From the NCBI GenBank assembly GCA_944358495.1, contig CALVRF010000037.1, positions 1-12,129 of the forward strand: a stretch of 12,129 nt of DNA, given 5' to 3'. Origin of the DNA: an uncultured Bacilli bacterium. GTDB lineage: Bacteria; Bacillota_I; Bacilli_A; RF39; UBA660. Positions within the stretch are counted from its first letter, which is position 1. Every line of letters begins with the position of its first letter. A program made the position numbers and the translations under genes. The notes under the pieces were generated by a model that saw only the letters and a program-made list of their open reading frames with translations, was not told the origin of the DNA and did no database searches. Of the stretch, positions 7,587-12,082 are shown piece after piece.

Positions 7587-7615
7587 AGTATAGCATTTAT
7601 AAATAAATATGTAAA
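7587..7615 (-). promoter_or_regulatory. Promoter of tRNA-Arg(CCU)
   Basis: On the minus strand TTTACA (7615-7610) is followed by a 17-nt spacer and TATACT (7592-7587), with TG one base before it (extended -10, TGCTATACT). Transcription would start about 7 nt before the mature tRNA 5' end at 7572. Confidence 0.82.
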
Positions 7616-7688
7616 TGCAAAAAATAAATATTCGTGTATTTGCTTTTATAGCACTTTTATAATAAATTTAGTATAGGTATATTAACTA

Positions 7689-7717
7689 TTGAAAATTAAA
7701 AAAAATTATGGTATAAA
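7689..7717 (+). promoter_or_regulatory. Promoter of antitoxin RNA 1
   Basis: TTGAAA (7689-7694, 5/6) lies exactly 17 nt before TATAAA (7712-7717, 5/6), and TG at 7709-7710 makes the -10 extended. The predicted start is near 7724. Its strength on both -35 and -10 exceeds that of the facing toxin promoter, as expected for an antitoxin RNA kept in excess. Confidence 0.82.
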
Positions 7718-7739
7718 TTAATTAGTGAGATAATCTCAC

Positions 7740-7778
7740 AAAAAAAAGGGAAGCATTGAAACATATCAATGTCTGCCC
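7740..7778 (-). terminator. Terminator of toxin mRNA 1
   Basis: Read on the minus strand, GGG (7778-7776) pairs with CCC (7750-7748) and CATTGA (7771-7766) with TCAATG (7759-7754), with a short internal loop between, and a T8 run follows immediately (7747-7740). The CTTCCC part of this stem is also the partner of the mRNA 5' end, so terminator folding and 5'-3' closure compete for the same bases. Confidence 0.65.
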
Positions 7779-7791
7779 GTGTTATGGGACA

Positions 7792-7824
7792 GACACTTTA
7801 GTTCAAACTAAGGTGTCTTTTTTT
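7792..7824 (+). terminator. Terminator of antitoxin RNA 1
   Basis: GACACTTTAG (7792-7801) pairs fully with CTAAGGTGTC (7808-7817, one G-T) around TTCAAA, followed by T7 (7818-7824). It is identical in copy 2 (8235-8267). It ends 8 nt before the toxin stop codon on the opposite strand, so the antitoxin RNA does not cover the toxin reading frame. Confidence 0.9.
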
Positions 7825-7831
7825 AAAAATC

Positions 7832-7909
7832 TTAAACCCCCTGAGGAAATAAGGTCCCTAAAATTATAATTATTAAAAGTACGATTATTAAAAAATCTTT
7901 CTTTTTCAT
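7832..7909 (-). CDS. Candidate type I toxin peptide 1, 25 aa, single hydrophobic helix
   Basis: The 25-codon gene begins MKKKD, continues with the hydrophobic core FLIIVLLIIIIL (residues 6-17) and ends GTLFPQGV. This charge-then-hydrophobic pattern predicts a single membrane helix and resembles in style the tiny toxins of type I systems (Ibs, Fst and TxpA groups), without recognisable homology. AAAGGGG (7926-7920) is a Shine-Dalgarno sequence 10 nt before the ATG and is buried in a leader hairpin. The frame is identical in the second copy (8275-8352). The gene has its own promoter, a ~70-nt leader and a transcript of about 240 nt ending inside the antisense RNA gene. A longer overlapping minus-strand frame (7803-8045) is not kept in copy 2. 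Membrane toxicity is inferred. Confidence 0.78.
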   Translation of the reverse strand: MKKKDFLIIVLLIIIILGTLFPQGV

Positions 7910-7918
7910 AATTATAAA

Positions 7919-7950
7919 GCCCCTTTCTAGTCCTTAAGACGAAAAAGGGC
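7919..7950 (-). promoter_or_regulatory. RBS-sequestering hairpin of toxin mRNA 1
   Basis: On the minus strand GCCCTTTTT (7950-7942) pairs over nine positions with GAAAGGGGC (7927-7919), with G-U pairs at two positions, and encloses a 14-nt loop. The descending arm contains the entire Shine-Dalgarno AAAGGGG. Such occlusion keeps the full-length mRNA poorly translated in known type I toxins. In copy 2 the arm is GAGAGGGGGC (8371-8362), with an inserted base and a substitution, yet it still pairs with GCCCTTTTTC (8393-8384) through extra G-U pairs. Confidence 0.72.
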
Positions 7951-7986
7951 GGACACCGATAGCGGTTAAAATGCTTCCTAAAAACC

Positions 7987-8015
7987 ACTATAAAGTATTT
8001 AAAAATATAAAGCAA
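7987..8015 (-). promoter_or_regulatory. Promoter of toxin mRNA 1
   Basis: Minus-strand TTGCTT (8015-8010) stands 17 nt before TATAGT (7992-7987, 5/6). The predicted start is near 7980, so the RNA would begin about TAGGAAGCATT. That matters because GGAAGCATT (7978-7970) is the exact complement of the mRNA's 3' AATGCTTCC (7757-7749). Weaker than the antitoxin promoter. Confidence 0.55.
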
Positions 8016-8133
8016 ATGACCAATTTTAGAAATTGAAAAGGTCAAAACCTATCAAAATAGGAAATTTGCTTAAGATGAATTTCCCATTTTTAGATAGTTC
8101 ATAGCCATAAAAACGTTAAAATTAACTTTTATG

Positions 8134-8162
8134 TTGAAAATTAAAAAAAATTATGGTATAAA
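8134..8162 (+). promoter_or_regulatory. Promoter of antitoxin RNA 2
   Basis: TTGAAA (8134-8139), a 17-nt spacer and TGG-TATAAA (-10 at 8157-8162) are base-for-base the same as in copy 1. The predicted start is near 8169. Confidence 0.82.
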
Positions 8163-8168
8163 TTAGTT

Positions 8169-8267
8169 AGTGAGATAATCTCACAAAAAAAGGGAAGCAT
8201 TGAAACATATCAATGCCTGCCCACATTGAGGACAGACACTTTAGTTCAAACTAAGGTGTCTTTTTTT
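8169..8267 (+). ncRNA. Candidate antisense antitoxin RNA 2 (~99 nt)
   Basis: It has the same order of elements as RNA 1: 5' hairpin GTGAGA/TCTCAC, A7 linker, hairpin GCATTGA/TCAATGC (one real G-C pair more than copy 1), a third hairpin and the identical terminator (8235-8267). The third hairpin is where the copies differ most: its loop reads ACATTGA (8223-8229) against GTGTTAT in RNA 1, and its stem is weaker. It overlaps the 3' end of toxin mRNA 2 over about 8185-8267. Confidence 0.74.
8185..8222 (-). terminator. Terminator of toxin mRNA 2
   Basis: Minus-strand GGG (8222-8220) with CCC (8194-8192) and GCATTGA with TCAATGC form an imperfect stem followed at once by T7 (8191-8185). It is the counterpart of 7740-7778. 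Confidence 0.63.
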
Positions 8268-8274
8268 AAAAATC

Positions 8275-8352
8275 TTAAACCCCCTGAGGAAATAAGGTCC
8301 CTAAAATTATAATTATTAAAAGTACGATTATTAAAAAATCTTTCTTTTTCAT
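8275..8352 (-). CDS. Candidate type I toxin peptide 2, 25 aa, identical to peptide 1
   Basis: The coding sequence is base-for-base identical to 7832-7909, so the peptide (MKKKD, a 12-residue Ile/Leu/Val core, GTLFPQGV tail) is the same. The RBS is AGAGGGGGC, 10 nt from the ATG and again inside a leader hairpin (8362-8393). Promoter elements TTGTTT (8458-8453) and TATAGT (8435-8430) with 17-nt spacing match copy 1, as does the leader GGAAGCATT (8421-8413) complementary to the 3' end (8201-8193). Because the copies are identical over the whole frame, I cannot tell purifying selection from recent duplication or gene conversion. Confidence 0.76.
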   Translation of the reverse strand: MKKKDFLIIVLLIIIILGTLFPQGV

Positions 8353-8361
8353 AATTATAAA

Positions 8362-8393
8362 GCCCCCTCTCTAGTCCTTAGACGAAAAAGGGC
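8362..8393 (-). promoter_or_regulatory. RBS-sequestering hairpin of toxin mRNA 2
   Basis: GCCCTTTTTC (8393-8384) pairs over ten positions with GAGAGGGGGC (8371-8362), three of them G-U, covering the Shine-Dalgarno bases. The loop is one base shorter on one side than in copy 1. The stem is kept although its bases changed between copies. Confidence 0.7.
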
Positions 8394-8429
8394 AGACACC
8401 GATAGCGGTTAAAATGCTTCCTAAAAACC

Positions 8430-8458
8430 ACTATAAAGTATTTAAAAATATAAAACAA
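8430..8458 (-). promoter_or_regulatory. Promoter of toxin mRNA 2
   Basis: TTGTTT (8458-8453), 17 nt, TATAGT (8435-8430) on the minus strand. The only change from copy 1 is one base in the -35. The predicted start is near 8423. Confidence 0.55.
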
Positions 8459-8623
8459 ATGACCAACTTAAGAAATTGAAAAGGTCAAAACCTATCAAAA
8501 TAGGAAATTTGCTTAAGATGAATTTCCCATTTTTAGATAGTTTCTATCTTTGAAAATACAATATTTAGCATTTCCAATAAATTTTACTAATATGTCAAAT
8601 ATCTATAAAAATTAAAAAAAATA

Positions 8624-8681
8624 TTGACAATTGAATATATATTCAACTATAATTAAAACAGTTGAAAAATAATTCAACTGT
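8624..8681 (+). promoter_or_regulatory. Metal-responsive promoter with two ArsR/CadC-type operators
   Basis: A perfect TTGACA (8624-8629) and a perfect TATAAT (8648-8653) with an 18-nt spacer form a strong promoter. The perfect palindrome TTGAATATATATTCAA (8631-8646) fills the spacer. A second inverted repeat, AACAGTTGAA / TTCAACTGTT (8657-8666 and 8673-8682, 6-nt gap), covers the predicted start. Both share the TTGAA/TTCAA half-sites typical of ArsR-SmtB repressor sites. Repressor bound at either site would block RNA polymerase, and metal would release it. The gene product at 8713 is the obvious repressor. Confidence 0.85.
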
Positions 8682-8712
8682 TATGCATATAATATTATTA
8701 GGAGGAATGAAC

Positions 8713-9075
8713 ATGGCCCGTAATGAATTTTCTTGCGACTGTAACATTATTCATGAAGAAGCAGTTAATGAAGTGTTAAACAAAATACCAGATGAAAATA
8801 CCTTTAATCGACTTGCTGACTTATTTAAACTAATTGGAGATACCACCAGGTGTAAAATTTTATTCGCCTTAGACCAAAAAGAAATGTGCGTTTGTGATTT
8901 AGCCAATGTTTTAAATATGACCAAATCATCAGTGTCACATCAGTTATCTAATTTAAGAAGAAGTGGAATCGTTAAATGCCGAAGAAATGGCAAAGAAGTG
9001 TATTATACTTTAGATGATGACCATATTGTTCAGTTATTTGAAGTTGGTTTAGAACATATCCATCATAAAAATTAG
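8713..9075 (+). CDS. cadC: ArsR/SmtB-family metal-sensing repressor, CadC-like
   Basis: The 120-residue winged-helix protein has two intact metal sites. The cysteine site is Cys8 and Cys10 near the N-terminus with Cys59-x-Cys61 in MCVCDLANVL, as in the alpha3N site of CadC, which binds Cd(II)/Pb(II). The C-terminal alpha5 site is Asp102-x-His104 with His115-x-x-His118, the same spacing as the Zn(II) site of SmtB/CzrA. The recognition helix is MTKSSVSHQLSNLRRSGIV (69-87). The frame is open upstream to 8662, but AGGAGG at 8700-8705 lies 7 nt before ATG 8713; the ATG at 8707 is too close. The upstream extension would also overlap an operator. It probably represses its own operon, de-repressed by Cd/Pb/Zn. 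The exact metal is inferred. Confidence 0.9.
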   Translation: MARNEFSCDCNIIHEEAVNEVLNKIPDENTFNRLADLFKLIGDTTRCKILFALDQKEMCVCDLANVLNMTKSSVSHQLSNLRRSGIVKCRRNGKEVYYTLDDDHIVQLFEVGLEHIHHKN

Positions 9076-9089
9076 AAAGAAGGGAAAAT

Positions 9090-9311
9090 GTGAAAAAATA
9101 TAAATTAAAAATCAAAGGTTTAGATTGCGCAAATTGCGCCAGTGAATTAGAAAGTCATTTGCAAAAGATCGATATTATCGATAACGTTTCTATTAGTTTT
9201 ATGACGGAAAATTTAATCTTTGAATGTTTAGAAGAAAATATTAACGCAGCTTTAGAGAAAATAAAAAAAGTTATCAGAAAAAAAGAACCTGATGCTTATA
9301 TCGAGGGGTAA
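9090..9311 (+). CDS. Stand-alone HMA metal-binding protein
   Basis: This is a 73-residue single heavy-metal-associated domain with the metal loop GLDCANCA (Cys13, Cys16). It has the alternating polar beta strands of the fold (KYKLKIKGL at the start, NVSISFMTENLIFECL in the middle). The start is GTG at 9090, 5 nt after AAGGG; an ATG two bases earlier is out of frame and stops at once. In most CadA/ZntA pumps this domain is the N-terminus of the ATPase. Here it is a separate gene 14 nt after the repressor and 2 nt before a pump lacking it. It probably hands metal to the pump as a chaperone, or is a split-off regulatory domain. Confidence 0.88.
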   Translation: MKKYKLKIKGLDCANCASELESHLQKIDIIDNVSISFMTENLIFECLEENINAALEKIKKVIRKKEPDAYIEG

Positions 9312-9313
9312 TT

Positions 9314-11170
9314 ATGAATAAAAATATGCAAAAAAGTTTAATTAAAATAATAATCGCTTTAATCTTATTTGTTATCACTTCAGTAATAAACTTTAATAAT
9401 CATTTAATAAATAATATAATTTTTATTATTTCATATATTATTGTAGGTTATAGTGTTATTTTAAAAGCAGTAAAAAATATCTTAAGGGGTAAAGTCTTTG
9501 ACGAAAACTTTTTAATGACGATTGCCACTATCGGAGCTTTTTGTATTAGTGAGTTTCCAGAAGCCGTGGCCGTTATGTTATTTTATCAAGTAGGGGAATG
9601 GTTTCAAAGTTATGCCGTTGATAAATCACGAAAATCAATAGCTAGTCTCATGGATATTCGCCCCGATTATGCTAACGTGTGCCGTGAAGAAATTATTAAG
9701 GTTAGTCCTGAAGAAGTGGATGTTGATGAAGTTATTTTAATTAGGCCTGGAGAAAAAATACCGCTAGATGGAATTGTTACCAAAGGTACTTCCACTTTAA
9801 ATACTCTAGCACTTACCGGTGAAGCTATCCCCAAAAGGGTTAAAGAAGGCGATGAAGTTTTAAGCGGATCTATCAATAACGATGGTATCCTAAAAGTAAA
9901 AGTTACTAAAGTCTTTACTGAATCCACTGTTAGTAAAATACTAGATTTAGTTGAAAATGCTAGTTCTAGAAGATCCAAATCTGAAAACTTTATTAGTAAG
10001 TTTGCCAAATATTATACACCGATTGTTGTTGTTATTGCTATTATGTTGGCAATTATTCCTCCGTTATTAATAGAAAATGCCACATTTAGTGATTGGCTAT
10101 ATCGTGCTTTATCCTTTCTAGTTGTATCTTGTCCATGTGCATTAGTTATTTCAATTCCGCTTTCCTTTTTCGGAGGAATTGGGGCAGCTTCGAAAATTGG
10201 CGCTTTAGTTAAAGGTAGTAATTACCTAGAAGCTTTATCACAAACGGAAACTATTGTCTGCGATAAAACTGGGACCTTAACTGAGGGAGTCTTTAAAGTA
10301 GGAAAGATTGAGGCTATTGGTTATTCTGAGGCCGAATTATTACGATACGCCGCTTATGCTGAAAACCACTCTAATCATCCAATTTCCATTTCGATAAAAG
10401 AAGCTTATAATAAAAAAATCGATGAAAAGTTAGTCACTAATACTAAGGAGATTTCTGGGAAAGGGCTTATTAGTCAGGTTAATAAGCATACTGTTTTAAT
10501 AGGCAACGAAAAACTGATGAATGAATATAAAATAACCTTTACTAAAAATCAGGGAATTGGTACCATTATTTACATCGCTATTGATAATAAATTTGCCGGC
10601 ACCATTACGATTGCTGATGAAATTAAAAAAGATGCTTATAAAGCCATTAACTTATTTAAAGAAAATGGTATAAAGAAAATCGTTATGTTAACTGGCGATA
10701 AGGAAAATATTAGTAAAGAAGTGGCAGATAAATTAGGCATCGATGAATATCATGCCGAGCTTTTGCCTCAAGATAAAGTGACGGAGACCGAAAAACTTAT
10801 GCGAAAAAAAGCACCAAATAGTAAATTAGTGTTTATTGGTGATGGTATTAATGATGCACCAGTTTTAGCTTTATCTGATATTGGTGTGGCTATGGGGGGC
10901 CTTGGCAGTGATGCTGCGATTGAGGCTGCCGATGTTGTTATTATGACTGATGAACCTTCAAAACTAGCTACCGCTATTAAAATTTCTCGAAAAACTATGA
11001 AAATTGTCAAACAAAACATCATCTTCGCTATTTCGGTAAAGATTATTGTTTTAATGTTAAGTGCTTTCGGTTTAGCAACTATGTGGGCGGCAGTGTTTGC
11101 TGATGTTGGAGTTTCTGTTTTAGCAATATTAAATGCTTTAAGAATTTTAAGAATTAAAAATATTGAATAA
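9314..11170 (+). CDS. cadA: P1B-type heavy-metal ATPase (Zn/Cd/Pb efflux), CadA/ZntA type
   Basis: This 618-residue ATP-driven pump exports divalent soft metals. Two hydrophobic helices open the protein (about 9-27 and 33-52), with further spans to about residue 95. The actuator loop has TGEAIP (168-173). The membrane metal motif is SCPCALV (Cys273-Pro-Cys275). The phosphorylation site is DKTGTLTEG (Asp317), then the nucleotide-domain His-Pro (355-356), TGDKEN (460-465) and GDGINDAP (509-516). Lys576 in the seventh span and Asp597 in the eighth (FADVGVSVLAILNALRIL) mark the Zn/Cd/Pb subgroup (P1B-2) rather than copper pumps. No N-terminal HMA domain is fused; the gene just upstream supplies it. 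The start ATG follows GAGGGG by 5 nt, and the HMA stop lies 2 nt upstream, so translation is probably coupled. Confidence 0.95.
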   Translation: MNKNMQKSLIKIIIALILFVITSVINFNNHLINNIIFIISYIIVGYSVILKAVKNILRGKVFDENFLMTIATIGAFCISEFPEAVAVMLFYQVGEWFQSYAVDKSRKSIASLMDIRPDYANVCREEIIKVSPEEVDVDEVILIRPGEKIPLDGIVTKGTSTLNTLALTGEAIPKRVKEGDEVLSGSINNDGILKVKVTKVFTESTVSKILDLVENASSRRSKSENFISKFAKYYTPIVVVIAIMLAIIPPLLIENATFSDWLYRALSFLVVSCPCALVISIPLSFFGGIGAASKIGALVKGSNYLEALSQTETIVCDKTGTLTEGVFKVGKIEAIGYSEAELLRYAAYAENHSNHPISISIKEAYNKKIDEKLVTNTKEISGKGLISQVNKHTVLIGNEKLMNEYKITFTKNQGIGTIIYIAIDNKFAGTITIADEIKKDAYKAINLFKENGIKKIVMLTGDKENISKEVADKLGIDEYHAELLPQDKVTETEKLMRKKAPNSKLVFIGDGINDAPVLALSDIGVAMGGLGSDAAIEAADVVIMTDEPSKLATAIKISRKTMKIVKQNIIFAISVKIIVLMLSAFGLATMWAAVFADVGVSVLAILNALRILRIKNIE

Positions 11171-11200
11171 GTGCTTTCATTAAAAGTACTTTTTTGTTTT
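11169..11200 (+). terminator. Terminator of the cad operon
   Basis: AAGTGCTTT (11169-11177) pairs with AAAGTACTT (11183-11191, one G-T) around a 5-nt loop, then T's to 11195 and a further T4. The ascending arm begins inside the cadA stop codon. Confidence 0.82.
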
Positions 11201-11260
11201 TGGTCAATCATCACCATTTCTTCTTCTATACATATATTATTTTAGATAAGGAGGGAAAAT

Positions 11261-12082
11261 ATGAATAATTTAGAGGTGGTAATTGATGCTGGACATGGTG
11301 GAACTGATAGTGGAGCGGTCAGTAGTAGCGGAGTTAAAGAAAAAGATTTAAATTTACAAATCGCTCAGTATATGTATGATGAATTTCGTCGTAGAGGTGT
11401 TGAAGCGACTTTAATTAGAGATACCGATGAAACCATATCGCCAACCGAAAGAGTTAATCGTATTTTAGCGGCTTATGGTGACAATCCCAATGTCGTCATT
11501 ATTTCTAATCATATTAATGCCGCCGGTTCCGGCATTCAAGGAGCCGAAGGGGCTGAAGTAATTTATGCATTACGCAATGATTCCACTTTGGCTAATAATA
11601 TTTTACAAGCTTTAGGTAATGCTGGTCAAACTATGAGAAAAGTTTATCAAAGAAGGCTGCCGAGCGACACTTCCAAAGACTATTATTTCATTCACCGTAA
11701 TACGGGGAGTAATACTCAGCCAGTTATTGTTGAATATGGTTTTATAGACAATCCTGAAGATTTATCTAGAATTCAAAACAACTATAAAAACTATGTCAAT
11801 GCAGTAGTTGATGCTGTTATTGCTACAGAAAATGGGCAAACAATTCCAAATAATCCTAATGGTAATTTTTATATTGTCCAGTCTGGAGATAGTTTATGGA
11901 GTATTGCCAATAAATATAATACAACCGTTAATGAATTAAAATCTTTAAATAACTTAACCAGTAACACTTTACAAATCGGTCAAGTTTTAGCTGTCCCTGG
12001 AAGTGGTGAAGGGGGAGCCACAAGTGCTAATACTTATACTGTTAAATCCGGGGATACACTTTTTATGGGGAATAATGAGTAA
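11261..12082 (+). CDS. Leaderless N-acetylmuramoyl-L-alanine amidase (Amidase_3) with LysM; C-terminus truncated
   Basis: The 273-residue protein has an Amidase_3 domain (about 4-188) that cleaves the MurNAc-L-Ala bond of peptidoglycan. Its zinc ligands are visible: His12 in DAGHGG, Glu27 in VKEKDLN, and His84 in SNHINA; the catalytic Glu is Glu158 in VEYGFIDN. A complete LysM domain follows (203-246, FYIVQSGDSLWSIANKYNTT at its start). A linker then leads to a second LysM opening (TYTVKSGDTL, 258-267) that stops after six unrelated residues. No signal peptide precedes the catalytic domain; the RBS AAGGAGGG (11248-11255) is 5 nt before this ATG, so the start is firm. Leaderless amidases of this family include sporulation mother-cell lysins (CwlC) and phage endolysins. 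Which applies is unknown. Confidence 0.9.
   Translation: MNNLEVVIDAGHGGTDSGAVSSSGVKEKDLNLQIAQYMYDEFRRRGVEATLIRDTDETISPTERVNRILAAYGDNPNVVIISNHINAAGSGIQGAEGAEVIYALRNDSTLANNILQALGNAGQTMRKVYQRRLPSDTSKDYYFIHRNTGSNTQPVIVEYGFIDNPEDLSRIQNNYKNYVNAVVDAVIATENGQTIPNNPNGNFYIVQSGDSLWSIANKYNTTVNELKSLNNLTSNTLQIGQVLAVPGSGEGGATSANTYTVKSGDTLFMGNNE

Larger units (their letters stand above)
7724..7824 (+). ncRNA. Candidate antisense antitoxin RNA 1 (~100 nt)
   Basis: From the predicted start the RNA has, in order: a 5' hairpin GTGAGA/TCTCAC (7725-7739); an A8 linker; GGGAAGC; a hairpin CATTGA/TCAATG (7754-7771) with loop AACATA; a hairpin GTCTGCCC/GGGACAGAC (7771-7794, one bulged A, 7-nt loop); and the intrinsic terminator (7792-7824). 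The third hairpin overlaps its neighbours, so these structures partly compete. No ORF with an RBS is present. It is convergent with the toxin transcript, and the two overlap over about 7740-7824, so it is perfectly antisense to the toxin mRNA 3' end. By analogy with RNA II of pAD1 par and RatA/SR4 of Bacillus subtilis it should pair with and inactivate or destabilise the toxin mRNA. The ends are predicted, not measured. Confidence 0.75.
7689..8099. repeat. Tandem element, copy 1 (complete type I toxin-antitoxin module)
   Basis: This 411-bp unit recurs at 8134-8542 in the same orientation with about 95% identity by eye, separated by 34 bp. The stretch 7790-7923 is identical in both copies and holds the antitoxin terminator, the whole 25-codon toxin gene and its start region. 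Each unit carries a plus-strand promoter, a plus-strand structured RNA, and a minus-strand promoter, leader, small gene and terminator. No transposase, terminal inverted repeat or target duplication is seen, so this looks like local duplication of a functional cassette rather than an insertion sequence. Confidence 0.95.
8134..8542. repeat. Tandem element, copy 2
   Basis: This 409-bp copy differs from copy 1 by a few indels (one A in the A-run after TCTCAC, one base in the antitoxin hairpin, compensating indels near the toxin RBS) and about a dozen substitutions. Substitutions cluster in the hairpin loop at 8223-8229, the RBS-proximal stem and the promoter-upstream segment. All promoter, hairpin, coding and terminator elements of copy 1 are kept. 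Between 8543 and the cad promoter at 8624 I see only AT-rich sequence. Confidence 0.95.

Noticed and set aside
7971..8036. Plus-strand 21-codon frame (MLPKNHYK...) present in both copies, with two of three differences synonymous
   Set aside because: There is no Shine-Dalgarno before either ATG and no plus-strand promoter reaches it, because the antitoxin RNA ends at 7824. Three differences are too few to show coding selection. The bases are better explained as toxin promoter and leader.
7803..8045. 80-residue minus-strand frame covering toxin copy 1
   Set aside because: It is in a different frame from the 25-codon gene, has no RBS at its start near 8045, runs through the toxin promoter and leader, and indels in copy 2 break it.
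7496..8542. Tandem repeats as attachment sites of an element integrated at tRNA-Arg(CCU)
   Set aside because: The repeats lie upstream of the tRNA 5' end, share no sequence with the tRNA 3' end, and there is no integrase or recombinase in the window.
7689..8542. CRISPR array or insertion sequence
   Set aside because: There are only two long units with functional promoters and terminators, no short repeat/spacer pattern, no terminal inverted repeats and no transposase.
8662..8712. Upstream extension of the ArsR-family gene
   Set aside because: The extension covers the second operator and the RBS AGGAGG at 8700-8705. ATG 8713 is ideally spaced and gives the normal family length.
10768..11217. 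Minus-strand frame of 149 codons under cadA, and a similar 113-codon frame at 9667-10008
   Set aside because: Both are antisense shadows of the strongly conserved cadA frame, with no RBS or recognisable protein features.
11200..11238. Promoter for the amidase gene (TTGGTC ... TATACA/TATATT)
   Set aside because: No -35/-10 pair has acceptable spacing and there is no extended -10. The gene has a clear RBS, but its promoter could not be assigned.
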